A stretch of 55,526 nucleotides of DNA from contig JBCDBL010000008.1 in the NCBI GenBank assembly GCA_039183635.1, positions 1 to 55,526 of the forward strand. The letters are read 5' to 3'. The stretch is from JBCDBL01 sp039183635. GTDB lineage: Bacteria; Pseudomonadota; Alphaproteobacteria; Caulobacterales; Parvularculaceae. The number at the start of each line of letters is the position of its first letter. The stretch's first letter is position 1. Shown piece after piece: positions 17,049-25,264 of the stretch. Under the pieces are notes generated by a model, which saw only the letters and a list, made by a program, of their open reading frames with translations, was not told the origin of the DNA and did not search any database. The position numbers and the translations under genes are program-made.

Positions 17049-17064
17049 TACCCTGTTCGTGGTA
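17049..17064. promoter_or_regulatory. TACCC-N7-GGTA motif site 4
   Basis: TACCCTGTTCGTGGTA lies between the divergent dimethylglycine-dehydrogenase-like and purU genes, 108 bases before purU. It shares 13 of 16 positions with site 2, and the flanks are alike as well (GGCTGCGC ahead, GCCCGC behind). Confidence 0.55.
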
Positions 17065-17171
17065 GTGCCAAGCCCGCCAATTCGACGTTCGATGTCGCGC
17101 CAACCTTTTCGCGGCGACCCTGTGGAAAGGGCGGCGCCTTTCAGCGTTTATTTAATTAGGAAGTATAAGGT

Positions 17172-18026
17172 ATGAAGTCTTGGGTTTTGACGTACTTCTG
17201 TCCTGATGCTGCTGGTATTCAATCTGCAGTATCGACTTATATTTATAAGGTGGGAGGGTTTATCGAAGAAACCAAGTCCCACAGCGACATTGAGGCAGGG
17301 CGTTTTTTCTCTCGTATGGTGTTTCGCTCTAGCGAAGGTGTTGATTTCGACATTGATGCTTTTAAGGACGGTATTGCAGCGCTGGCTGATCCATTCAAAA
17401 TGGAGTGGTCCATTGTAGATGCAAACGAGCGCATACCTACGGTTATTGCTGTCTCAAAGTTTGGCCATTGTTTGAATGACCTTTTACACCGTTGGAAAAA
17501 CGATGCATTGCCAATCGATATTAAGGCGATAATCTCAAATCATGAGAATATGCGAGAAATGGCCGAATGGCATGGTATTCCATATTATCATGTTCCGATT
17601 TCGAAGGAAACAAAGCTAGAAAGCGAAACGGAATTTTATCAAATTACAAAAGAACATGGTGCGGAACTTGTTGTTTTGGCGCGATATATGCAAATTCTAT
17701 CCGATGGGCTGACCGCAAAACTGTCAGGCCGCTGCATTAATATTCATCACTCATTTCTGCCCAGCTTTAAGGGGGCGAAACCTTATCATCAGGCCCATAA
17801 GCGCGGTGTAAAGCTTATTGGCGCCACCGCGCATTATGTCACGTCTGATTTGGATGAGGGACCGATCATCGAGCAAGATGTCGAGCGAGTCGATCATTCT
17901 CTGGCGCCGGATCAGCTGGTCGAGGTTGGTAAAGACATTGAAGCGCGCGTGTTGTCCCGCGCGGTAAAATGGCATGCCTCTCACCGCGTCATTTTGAATG
18001 GCGACAAAACGATAGTCTTTAAATAG
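17172..18026 (+). CDS. purU: Formyltetrahydrofolate deformylase
   Basis: This 284-residue enzyme splits 10-formyl-THF into formate and THF. It has an N-terminal ACT-like regulatory domain (about residues 1-85, VLTYFCPDAAGIQSAV) and a C-terminal formyltransferase fold. The catalytic site is readable as INIHHSFLPSFKGAKPYHQA, with the His of the HxSxLP loop, and HYVTSDLDEGPII with the aspartate; ISNHENMREMAEWHGIP is also family-typical. Because it is divergent from a dimethylglycine-dehydrogenase-like gene that should load methylene groups onto THF, it probably releases folate from excess C1 units during demethylation rather than serving purine balance. This is the same pairing seen in some glycine-betaine catabolic clusters. 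The start follows an AGGA-rich leader. Confidence 0.9.
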   Translation: MKSWVLTYFCPDAAGIQSAVSTYIYKVGGFIEETKSHSDIEAGRFFSRMVFRSSEGVDFDIDAFKDGIAALADPFKMEWSIVDANERIPTVIAVSKFGHCLNDLLHRWKNDALPIDIKAIISNHENMREMAEWHGIPYYHVPISKETKLESETEFYQITKEHGAELVVLARYMQILSDGLTAKLSGRCINIHHSFLPSFKGAKPYHQAHKRGVKLIGATAHYVTSDLDEGPIIEQDVERVDHSLAPDQLVEVGKDIEARVLSRAVKWHASHRVILNGDKTIVFK

Positions 18027-18031
18027 TTTGA

Positions 18032-18310
18032 CTACGGTTGCTTCACGCCATGCGCGACGTGCTTTAATTGTATGAGGTGGGGCGCCGCGCGGGAGAAATA
18101 GATCGCCGATTTTTCGTCGCAAAATCCGAAAGATGCAACGGCGCCGTCGCGTTCTGCGACGAACCAAATGTCTTTCGATGTGTTTTCCCGATATCCGCTG
18201 ATCATGTCGTTAAGCGCGCTGGCGGGAAACAGTTCTGTGCTTTCGGCGATCGCTGCGATGGCGGGGTAATCGTCCGTACTGGCGGGACGTATACTATGCT
18301 GGGTTGGCAA
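18032..18310 (-). pseudogene. GNAT acetyltransferase remnant (N-terminal part only)
   Basis: The minus-strand frame encodes SIRPASTDDYPAIAAIAEST, then FVAERDGAVASFGFCD, which reads like the first half of a GNAT acetyltransferase (strand 1, helix 1 and strands 2-3). It then departs into unrelated sequence and stops at 18032, before the acetyl-CoA binding Q/RxxGxG/A motif, leaving only about 90 residues. purU ends at 18026, so there is no room for the rest. The only starts are non-ATG (TTG near 18310) or far upstream inside a probable 6S RNA gene. I therefore call it a decayed fragment. Confidence 0.6.
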
Positions 18311-18478
18311 GGCTTCGCTCCAACTTTGAGGCATTGGGCTCTGGCGCGACCGCAATGCGATTAAGCGGATGTCTCCGGAAGGGAGGGGCGGCTTTTCTGG
18401 CGTCGACGCTCCGGTCCTTGAGGCGTACGTTATCAAGATGGGTCCAGGTTCTCCTGTCGCCAAGGCCCGGGCGTTGGA

Positions 18479-18643
18479 GGCGGCGACCACCATGGCCGTG
18501 GAGCGGTTTGAATCCCCTCGGACCTGACTATCAGGTGGGCGCCGCGTGAAACGGACCACGATCCAGACCAGAGGCAGCTCCCATAGAGGGAAATTAAGGT
18601 CCCCGGGAAACAAGGCTCTCACGCACCGGGCAGTACGCCGCCG
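18479..18643 (-). ncRNA. ssrS: Probable 6S RNA
   Basis: Read on the minus strand, a segment of about 165 bases has the ends and size expected of 6S RNA, which mimics an open promoter and binds sigma-70 RNA polymerase. GGCGGCG at the 5' end (18642-18636) pairs perfectly with CGCCGCC at the 3' end (18485-18479), and further pairs (GTGAG with CTCCAC, GTTT with CAAA, CCC with GGG) continue the interrupted closing stem. The 3' half has GCGGCGCCCACCTGA followed by the small hairpin ACCTGA-TAG-TCAGGT, a block I associate with proteobacterial 6S RNAs. A promoter with TTGATG and TAGCTT 17 bases apart is placed to start transcription at about 18643. A covariance-model search would settle this. Confidence 0.7.
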
Positions 18644-18649
18644 GCCCTT

Positions 18650-18678
18650 AAGCTAAGGTGCGGCGGAGACGGCATCAA
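18650..18678 (-). promoter_or_regulatory. Sigma-70-like promoter of the 6S RNA candidate
   Basis: On the minus strand TTGATG (18678-18673) and TAGCTT (18655-18650) are separated by 17 bases. The predicted start, about seven bases on, coincides with the first paired base of the 6S closing stem, so the RNA and promoter predictions support each other. Confidence 0.6.
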
Positions 18679-19061
18679 GAGCCATCCGCTGCGAGCCAGC
18701 ATCTAAACCGCCATGACTTTTGTTTCAGGAAGCGTTCATATGCGTGTGTTGTCCGGAGCTGTTCGCCCTTGCCGTTTGTCGGCAAACGGTTCTAGGATTA
18801 TTTGTTTTTTAGCGCGTGAGACGGCCTTCATTTAATCCAGGTTACACGCCTTTCACCCCACATGGCGTTTCAAGCGGCGGAGACCTTATCTCAACCTTTT
18901 TGAACGCTTCAGCAACACGGCGCCGCCCGCATTTGTCCGTCAGCACGGCTTTTGTACACGGCTTTGCTGCAGACGCGATCGATGGCGCCGGCGGTGGCGA
19001 TTTTACGTTCTTTATGTTTTCCACAGCGATAAAATTCTGACTTTATAAGGAGCAAGATCTT
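18679..19061. other. Intergenic region before beta-propeller lipoprotein gene
   Basis: I find no convincing coding sequence in these 383 bases; open frames of 60-74 codons on both strands have no ribosome site or family resemblance. A short perfect hairpin CCGTTTG-TCGG-CAAACGG (18772-18789) is followed 17 bases later by a T-run near 18807-18812. Upstream elements of the 6S promoter and the promoter of the 19062 gene must also lie here. Confidence 0.4.
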
Positions 19062-20552
19062 ATGTCGCATATTGCATTGCGCGCCATATGCCTGGCGTCA
19101 TCCTTGGCCGTTCTCGCTGCTTGCAGCCAGGAAAGCCAAACGCCAGTCCCCGAACAGCGCTCTGCTGTCAAGCTTGTGACGCCGGCCGATCTTGTCGGCG
19201 CGCGGGTCGGTCCCGGTTGCGAGGTCGGTGAAACCGCCGATGGCTCCCCGAGTTATGCAACCCGGTCTTATACGTTTTCAGAAGCGGACTGGTCCATACA
19301 GGTGACCTCCTATACCGATGACGGTTGTACACAGCCTTTTTTCTCCCTGGGAATCGCCGGTGGTTATGAGCTTGGCGCGCCGGTTGAAAGCCTGCCCGGC
19401 GTGCGCGCCGGCGACTTTTATCGCGATGAGTTAACGTTCACGGCGCGATCGCAAGCCGCCATTGATCTGTTCAATGGGGCTGGATGCGGCGATGGCGATT
19501 GGCGTCTTAATGTCGCCCAAGATGTCGGCGCGGAAGGGTGCATCGGGGTGGAGGCCGTTCATGAATGTCCGATCGACTACGACATTGTCGGCTTTGTAGA
19601 CGGCTTGCCTGCTTCAGGCGTGCGGGGTGGAGACATGTGTGACGTCGAAGGCCGCCCGGCGGCGCTCCAATCTGCAGGTCTCGCCCTTGGCGCGCCCGAT
19701 GCTGTTCATGTGGGCGTCACATTCGAAATCCTGGCGGAATATCCGAACGGCGCTTTCCTTGAGAACCTCATTGTTACGCAAGATAATGATATTCTCTTCA
19801 CACATTACTTCGATAAAACTATCGTCAGAGTTGGTCAGGACGGCGCAACGGAGGTTTTCGCCGCGTTGCCTGTCCACCCGGTCAGCATCGTACGGTCGCA
19901 GGCGGGGTTCGTTGTGGCGGGCCACAGCACTCCGTTTACCGAGTTTCCAGCTTTCACACAGACGAATACAATTTTGCGTTTAACCCCTGCCGGTGAAGTG
20001 GAGACAAGCACGCTTGCCGGCGACGCCCGTTTCTTAAATGGCCTTCATGTCCTGCCGTCTGGCGACGTCGTTGTTGCGGACTCGATTGCCGGCGTGTTGT
20101 GGCGGGTGGATCCGCAGACCGGGGAAACGACGTCATGGCTGGCGGACAACGCCTTGGCGCCCGATCCGACTGTGCAGCCGTTTCGTCCGGCGGCCAATGG
20201 CGTCAAAACGCACAATGGCGCTTTATATGTTTCGAGTTCTTCCAAAGGGGCGATTTTTAAACGCGACCCCTGGAGCGATGGGGATCTTCAGCTATTTGCA
20301 AAGACCGGCGGTGTGGACGATTTTATCTTCGGCGATGACGGCGTGCTTTACGCCACAACCCATGGCGAAGCTTTGTTAAAAGTATCCGCAGATGGAGTGG
20401 TCGAGGAAGTGTTTGGCGGCGGCTGTGGCGGTTGCACCGCGATTGCGATGACGCAGTGGCAAGGTCGTCCCGCGCTTCTTGTCTTAACGACGGGGGGATT
20501 GTTGGAAGGCGGAACGGCGCCGGCGCGTGTTTTAAGAGTGCAGAATTTTTAA
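19062..20552 (+). CDS. SMP-30/gluconolactonase-like beta-propeller lipoprotein
   Basis: This 496-residue lipoprotein has a signal ending in the lipobox LAAC near residue 21. An N-terminal region of about 190 residues is rich in cysteine pairs (GCEVGE, DGCTQP, AGCGDG, EGCIGV) and has no family I recognise. From about residue 220 a six-bladed propeller like SMP-30/gluconolactonase begins, with repeated strands such as PNGAFLENLIVTQDNDILFTHY cut by turns, FLNGLHVLPSGDVVVADS and ANGVKTHNGALYVSSS. A CGGC pair occurs near the C-terminus. It may hydrolyse a lactone or bind a ligand in the periplasm; the function is not established. The ATG follows AAGGAG, and a terminator lies 48 bases past the stop. 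Confidence 0.7.
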   Translation: MSHIALRAICLASSLAVLAACSQESQTPVPEQRSAVKLVTPADLVGARVGPGCEVGETADGSPSYATRSYTFSEADWSIQVTSYTDDGCTQPFFSLGIAGGYELGAPVESLPGVRAGDFYRDELTFTARSQAAIDLFNGAGCGDGDWRLNVAQDVGAEGCIGVEAVHECPIDYDIVGFVDGLPASGVRGGDMCDVEGRPAALQSAGLALGAPDAVHVGVTFEILAEYPNGAFLENLIVTQDNDILFTHYFDKTIVRVGQDGATEVFAALPVHPVSIVRSQAGFVVAGHSTPFTEFPAFTQTNTILRLTPAGEVETSTLAGDARFLNGLHVLPSGDVVVADSIAGVLWRVDPQTGETTSWLADNALAPDPTVQPFRPAANGVKTHNGALYVSSSSKGAIFKRDPWSDGDLQLFAKTGGVDDFIFGDDGVLYATTHGEALLKVSADGVVEEVFGGGCGGCTAIAMTQWQGRPALLVLTTGGLLEGGTAPARVLRVQNF

Positions 20553-20599
20553 GTTTTGCCCGCGCTGGTTAAGATAAGCGGTCTAAGATAAAGCAACAG

Positions 20600-20621
20600 G
20601 GCCCGGCGACGCCGGGCCTTT
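20600..20621 (+). terminator. Intrinsic terminator after the beta-propeller gene
   Basis: GGCCCGGC (20600-20607) pairs with GCCGGGCC (20611-20618) around a GAC loop and is followed by TTT. The stem is strong and the T-run short. Confidence 0.7.
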
Positions 20622-20765
20622 CAGGATTTTACGATTTTTGTATCCCGTAGTACGGTATGGCGGAGGTGAGAGGTGAAACCTCGAGCCGAAACACATCCGC
20701 CTTCCATCAGAATAATATAAGGAAAAATCTGTCTCTGGCGGATGAAATAAAAATGGGGGAGCCCC

Positions 20766-20801
20766 TGGAAGAAAGATCGGACCTGTTCGAGCTTTCTTCC
20801 A
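20766..20801 (-). terminator. Inverted repeat downstream of tRNA-Ala, possible terminator
   Basis: TGGAAGAAAG (20766-20775) pairs perfectly with CTTTCTTCCA (20792-20801) around a 16-base loop. It lies about 45 bases beyond the 3' end of the tRNA on the minus strand. No T-run follows at once, so its role as a tRNA terminator is tentative. Confidence 0.35.
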
Positions 20802-20843
20802 AAACAGAAAATCCTAGCAACGCCAATTTTCACTTATGGAAAT

Positions 20844-20919
<76 letters not shown>

Positions 20920-21066
20920 ATCGGATCTTTAATCGCACGTAGACCCGGCGTTACTGCTTGTCAATAGCCCTCGGGGAACGGGCCATTGCCAGCAGCCGAG
21001 GAGCGGCTTACAACCAAGCGTTATGGCGCGTTTGACGCCCATCCCGCCCCCTTACGGAGCCGCCGC

Positions 21067-21369
21067 ATGTACCCCTTTTACTGGCTGTTCAACGCAGTCA
21101 TCAGTTTCATCATTTTCGTCATCATTATTCAGGCGATTTTAAGCTGGCTGATTGCGTTCAATATCGTCAACAGCCGCAACGAGTTCGTGTCCACTGTCTG
21201 GCGGTTCACCACCGCGTTAACCGACCCGATTTACCGGCCCATTCGCCGCTTCGTCCCCATGCTGGGGGCCGTTGACATTACGCCTTTGGTCGCTTTTTTC
21301 GGGCTGCAGTTTCTTCGTTTGCTCGTCAACACCTATGTGTTCGGCGCTGCAGCGCAATTCGGCCTATAG
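21067..21369 (+). CDS. yggT: YggT family membrane protein
   Basis: This 100-residue protein has two hydrophobic segments (about residues 6-35 and 73-95). Between them lies the family stretch RFTTALTDPIYRPIRRFVPMLGAVDITPLVAFFGLQFL, in which DP-x-x-x-P-x-R and DxTP are conserved. YggT proteins are inner-membrane proteins linked to cell shape, division or osmotic adaptation; the precise role is unsettled. I start at ATG 21067, because the open frame from 20986 adds an unrelated basic leader. In Alphaproteobacteria yggT often precedes a DUF167 gene; here folD follows after 21 bases, so the two are probably co-transcribed. Confidence 0.88.
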   Translation: MYPFYWLFNAVISFIIFVIIIQAILSWLIAFNIVNSRNEFVSTVWRFTTALTDPIYRPIRRFVPMLGAVDITPLVAFFGLQFLRLLVNTYVFGAAAQFGL

Positions 21370-21390
21370 CGCCGTGAATGGAGCGCCGAT

Positions 21391-22257
21391 ATGACCGCAA
21401 CCTTGATCGACGGCAAAGCTGTCGCCGCCAATTTAAGACGCAAAATCGCCGAGCAAACCGCACGACACGTTGAAAGCGGCGGACCGCAACCGGGGCTTGC
21501 CGTGGTGCTTGTGGGAGATGATCCGGCAAGCGAGGTTTACGTTCGCAACAAAGGCAAGTTCGCCAAAGAGGTCGGCTTTCGCTCCATCGAAAAGCGTTTG
21601 CCCGCGACAACGTCGCAAGCCGACCTTATCGCCCTTGTCCAGGCCTTGAACGCCGATCCCGCCGTCCACGGCATATTGGTGCAAATGCCTTTGCCCGACC
21701 ATATCGACGCCAACCGGGTCATCAATGAAATCGCGCCTGAAAAAGACGTGGACGGCCTTACCGAAGCAAACGCCGGCCGGCTTATGCTGGGCAAGCCTGG
21801 CCTTGTCCCTTGCACCCCCCAGGGTTCCGTTATCCTGGCCAAGAGCGTGCGTGAGGATTTGTCAGGCCTTCACGCCGTTGTCGTCGGCCGCTCCATCCTT
21901 GTTGGCAAACCCCTTGGACAATTGTTGCTTGCGGAAAATTGCACCGTCACTATGGCGCACTCGCGCACACAAGACCTCGCCGCCGTCTGCCGGCAAGCGG
22001 ATATTCTGTGCGCCGCGGTGGGGGCGCCCGCTCTTGTTAAGGGCGACTGGGTGAAGCCGGGTGCGATCGTCATCGATGTCGGCATCAATCGGGTTCCCGC
22101 CCCGGAAAAAGGCGAAGGCAAGACGAAGCTCGTCGGTGACGTGGATTTCGATGCAGCCAAAGGGGTTGCAGGCGCGATCACGCCCGTTCCAGGCGGCGTC
22201 GGGCCCATGACCATCGCCTGCCTGTTGAAGAACACCCTGCAAGCGGCGGCGATCTGA
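21391..22257 (+). CDS. folD: Methylene-THF dehydrogenase / methenyl-THF cyclohydrolase
   Basis: This 288-residue bifunctional enzyme converts 5,10-methylene-THF to 10-formyl-THF. It shows the substrate region VYVRNKGKFAKEVGF with the conserved lysine, QMPLPDHID, the DVDGLTEANAGRL stretch, PCTPQG, the NADP-binding loop VVGRSILVGKPLGQLLL and the C-terminal PVPGGVGPMTIACLL. The length is normal. A GGAG site lies seven bases before ATG 21391. Its product, 10-formyl-THF, is the substrate of the PurU encoded 4 kb to the left, though that proximity may be chance. It sits between yggT and argG on the same strand. Confidence 0.95.
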   Translation: MTATLIDGKAVAANLRRKIAEQTARHVESGGPQPGLAVVLVGDDPASEVYVRNKGKFAKEVGFRSIEKRLPATTSQADLIALVQALNADPAVHGILVQMPLPDHIDANRVINEIAPEKDVDGLTEANAGRLMLGKPGLVPCTPQGSVILAKSVREDLSGLHAVVVGRSILVGKPLGQLLLAENCTVTMAHSRTQDLAAVCRQADILCAAVGAPALVKGDWVKPGAIVIDVGINRVPAPEKGEGKTKLVGDVDFDAAKGVAGAITPVPGGVGPMTIACLLKNTLQAAAI

Positions 22258-22347
22258 ATATCGAGGCCCGTATATTTTGCTTGGCGCCAGGGCCTTAAAT
22301 ATGAGATTGAGCGGCGTGTTTACGTATTAAAAGCTTAAGGGCCGCCC

Positions 22348-23562
22348 ATGACCGCCGATATCAAAAAAGTCGTTCTCGCTTATTCCGGCGGGCTGGACAC
22401 CTCCATCATTTTAAAATGGCTGACCGAAACCTATGGCTGCGAGGTGGTTACATTCACCGCCGATCTCGGCCAGGGCGAGGAATTGGAGCCCGCCCGCAAA
22501 AAGGCAGAGATGTTCGGCGTCAAAGAGATTTTCATCGAGGATCTGCGGGAAGAGTTCGTCCGCGACTATGTGTTTCCGATGTTCCGGGCGAACGCCGTTT
22601 ACGAGGGGCTTTACCTCCTCGGCACCTCCATCGCCCGGCCCCTGATCGCCAAACGCCAGATCGAGATCGCCCGCGCCGTCGGCGCCGACGCCGTGTGCCA
22701 CGGCGCCACGGGCAAGGGCAACGATCAGGTGCGGTTCGAGCTTGGCTATTACGCCCTTGACCCCGACATAAAAGTGATCGCCCCCTGGCGGGAATGGGAT
22801 CTGAACTCCCGGGCGAAACTCATCGACTTTGCTGAAAAGCACCAGATCCCTATCGCCAAGGACAAGCGCGGTGAAGCGCCGTTTTCGGTGGACGCAAACC
22901 TTCTGCACACCTCCTCCGAGGGCAAGGTGCTGGAGGACCCGGCCGAAGATGCGCCAGATTACGTCTATCAGCGCACCGACCACCCCGAGAACGCGCCGGA
23001 CAGCCCGCAAATCATCGAGCTCGGCTTTGAAAAGGGCGACGCGGTCTCTATCGACGGCGCCGCGCTGTCGCCGGCGGACCTTCTCGCAAAATTGAACGAT
23101 CTTGGCCGCACCCACGGGATCGGGCGGCTCGATCTTGTGGAGAACAGATTCGTGGGCATGAAGTCCCGCGGGATATACGAAACCCCCGGAGGAACCATCC
23201 TTCTCGCCGCCCACAGGGGGATTGAACAAATCACCCTCGACCGCGGCGCGGCGCATTTAAAGGATGAGTTGATGCCCCGTTACGCGGAGCTCATCTATAA
23301 CGGCTTCTGGTTCGCGCCGGAGCGCGAGATGCTCCAGGCGGCGATCGACAAAAGCCAGGAGCATGTGGAGGGAACCGTGCGCCTGAAGCTTTACAAGGGC
23401 GGCGTTCACATCATCGGCCGCGCCTCGGCGAAATCGCTCTACTCCATGGAGCATGTCACCTTTGAAGAAGACGCCGTCTACGACCAGCAGGATGCGGAAG
23501 GCTTCATCAAACTGAACGCCTTGCGGTTAAGGCTCTTGGCGCGACGGGGGCGGTCCGTTTAG
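22348..23562 (+). CDS. argG: Argininosuccinate synthase
   Basis: This 404-residue enzyme joins citrulline and aspartate with ATP to give argininosuccinate in arginine synthesis. The ATP-pyrophosphatase P-loop LAYSGGLDTSIIL is near residue 9, followed by the family stretches CHGATGKGNDQVRFEL, APWREWDLNSR, FSVDANLLHTSSEGKVLEDP, ENRFVGMKSRGIYETPGG and LYKGGVHIIGR. The length and start (ATG 22348, after AAGGGCCGCCC) are normal. It follows folD by 90 bases and converges with the SulP transporter gene. Confidence 0.97.
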   Translation: MTADIKKVVLAYSGGLDTSIILKWLTETYGCEVVTFTADLGQGEELEPARKKAEMFGVKEIFIEDLREEFVRDYVFPMFRANAVYEGLYLLGTSIARPLIAKRQIEIARAVGADAVCHGATGKGNDQVRFELGYYALDPDIKVIAPWREWDLNSRAKLIDFAEKHQIPIAKDKRGEAPFSVDANLLHTSSEGKVLEDPAEDAPDYVYQRTDHPENAPDSPQIIELGFEKGDAVSIDGAALSPADLLAKLNDLGRTHGIGRLDLVENRFVGMKSRGIYETPGGTILLAAHRGIEQITLDRGAAHLKDELMPRYAELIYNGFWFAPEREMLQAAIDKSQEHVEGTVRLKLYKGGVHIIGRASAKSLYSMEHVTFEEDAVYDQQDAEGFIKLNALRLRLLARRGRSV

Positions 23563-23635
23563 GAATACATGCAAATCTATAGACGATCCGTCGAATGTGT
23601 ATTCAACCGGTCTGCGTAAACACCGAAAATATCAA

Positions 23636-25264
23636 TTAATGTCCGGCGCCTAAAATCCCGGTTCGCACGGAATAATCCACCGCCAAACCGTAATCCGGGT
23701 CGTCGTTGGAATCGACCATCAATTGCCCGGCGCGGTTCAACAGTTTATGGCAGTCCCGGGACAAATGACGCAACTGTAGTGTTTTGCCCTGGGCTTCATA
23801 TTTCGCCGCCATATCTTCGATCGCTTGCAACGCGGACTGATCGACGACGCGACTGTTCATAAAATCGACAACCACCGTGTCCGGGTCGTCGTTTGGAGAA
23901 AAAATCTCTGAAAACCCTTCGGCGGACCCGAAAAACAACGGTCCCTCAATGCGATAAATTTTGACCCCGGGCGCGAGCATGTCGATCTGGGCGTGGATTC
24001 GTTTTGCGTTGTTCCAGGCGTACGCCAGCGCTGAAACGATAACGCCGACCACCACCGCTACGGCCAGGTCGTGCGCCACCGTAACGGCGGTGACAAGCAA
24101 AATGACAAAAGCATCCGTTAGCGGAATTTTGCGCATAATCATCAAACTGCGCCAGGCGAATGTGCCGATCACCACCATGAACATCACACCGGTGAGCGCA
24201 GCAAGGGGGATTTGTTCGATGAGCGGCGATCCGACGAGAATAAACGCCAGCAAAAACAATGCCGCCGAAACGCCGGACAAACGCGTGCGTCCGCCGGATT
24301 TCACATTGATCATGGACTGGCCGATCATTGCACAGCCGCCCATACCGCCAAAAAAACCTGTGGCCGTATTGGCGAGCCCCTGGGCGACGCATTCCTGAGA
24401 GGCGCCGCCGCGTTTGCCTGTCATATCGCCCACAAGATTGAGGGTGAGCAAACTTTCGATGAGGCCGATGGCGGCGAGAATCACAGCGTACGGAAAGATA
24501 ATCTTCAGCGTTTCCAGAGACATTGGGACGAGAGGGATATGGAACGCCGGCAAACCGCCCTTGATGGATGCAAGATCGCCGACCCGCGGGGCGTCGAGGC
24601 CAAAGCCGATGACAATCCCGGCGACGATGGCGATGCCCGCCAAAGGCGCCGGCACGGCGCGCGTTACTTTCGGCGTCGCCCAAATGATCGCCATGGTGAG
24701 CGCCGTCAGGCCCAACATCAACGCCAGCGGCGCGCCGGTCATCCATTCGCCGTGCGCGATCCCATGTCCGGACGCCGCGGCGGAGCCGGGAACCTGAAAC
24801 TGACTGAGCTGCGCCAGGAAAATCACGATGGCGAGGCCATTGACGAAGCCGAGCATCACCGGGTGGGGGACAAGCCGGATAAATTTGCCCAAGCGAAACA
24901 CGCCGGCCAGAATCTGCAATATTCCCATCAAAACCACTGTGGCGAATAGATATTCAACACCATGGTCCGCCACGAGGGCCACCATCACCACAGCCAACGC
25001 CCCGGTCGCGCCGGAAATCATGCCCGGCCTTCCCCCGATAACAGCCGTCACAAGCCCGACAATAAACGCCGCATAAAGCCCCGACAAAGGGTGCACGCCG
25101 GCCACAAATGCGAACGCGACAGCCTCCGGCACCAGGGCGAGCGCAACGGTAAGTCCCGCCAGGAGCTCTGTTTTCGCCCGGGCGGGCGTCAGCGCGCTTT
25201 TTACATTCTCTAACTCAGAAGCGGCCAGCCGCTCCGTAAAAGCGGCGAAATCGGTTTTCGTCAC
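23636..25264 (-). CDS. SulP family inorganic anion transporter with STAS domain
   Basis: This 542-residue transporter has a membrane part of roughly 10-14 hydrophobic segments and a C-terminal cytoplasmic STAS domain (about residues 430-530, IEGPLFFGSAEGF, VVVDFMNSRVVDQSALQAIEDMA). The first transmembrane region VALALVPEAVAFAFVAGVHPLSGLYAAFIV is the classical SulP signature, and FGGMGGCAMIGQSMINVKSGGRTRLSG is also conserved. SulP proteins move sulfate, bicarbonate or dicarboxylates; the closest flavour here cannot be assigned by eye. It is divergent from the soluble pyrophosphatase gene and converges with argG. Confidence 0.92.
   Translation of the reverse strand: MTKTDFAAFTERLAASELENVKSALTPARAKTELLAGLTVALALVPEAVAFAFVAGVHPLSGLYAAFIVGLVTAVIGGRPGMISGATGALAVVMVALVADHGVEYLFATVVLMGILQILAGVFRLGKFIRLVPHPVMLGFVNGLAIVIFLAQLSQFQVPGSAAASGHGIAHGEWMTGAPLALMLGLTALTMAIIWATPKVTRAVPAPLAGIAIVAGIVIGFGLDAPRVGDLASIKGGLPAFHIPLVPMSLETLKIIFPYAVILAAIGLIESLLTLNLVGDMTGKRGGASQECVAQGLANTATGFFGGMGGCAMIGQSMINVKSGGRTRLSGVSAALFLLAFILVGSPLIEQIPLAALTGVMFMVVIGTFAWRSLMIMRKIPLTDAFVILLVTAVTVAHDLAVAVVVGVIVSALAYAWNNAKRIHAQIDMLAPGVKIYRIEGPLFFGSAEGFSEIFSPNDDPDTVVVDFMNSRVVDQSALQAIEDMAAKYEAQGKTLQLRHLSRDCHKLLNRAGQLMVDSNDDPDYGLAVDYSVRTGILGAGH

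Noticed and set aside
18369..18527. Short plus-strand frame of 53 codons across the 6S candidate, with a protein-like ending
   Set aside because: It has no clear family match and lies opposite a segment better explained as 6S RNA, so I did not annotate it.
18304..18549. Plus-strand frame of 81 codons overlapping the GNAT remnant and 6S candidate
   Set aside because: Highly basic and Trp/Arg-rich with no ribosome site, consistent with a shadow frame.
18470..18720. Cobalamin, TPP, glycine or SAM riboswitch, RNase P RNA or tmRNA in the structured region
   Set aside because: I looked for the conserved cores of each on both strands and did not find them; 6S RNA explains the pairing better.
22411..23256. 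Minus-strand frame of 281 codons inside argG
   Set aside because: A frame shadow of a well-supported gene; GC-rich coding sequence leaves the opposite strand open.
23563..23604. GAATACA/TGTATTC inverted repeat between convergent argG and SulP genes as a terminator
   Set aside because: The stem is only 7 bp, AT-rich and has a 28-base loop, so it is not convincing.
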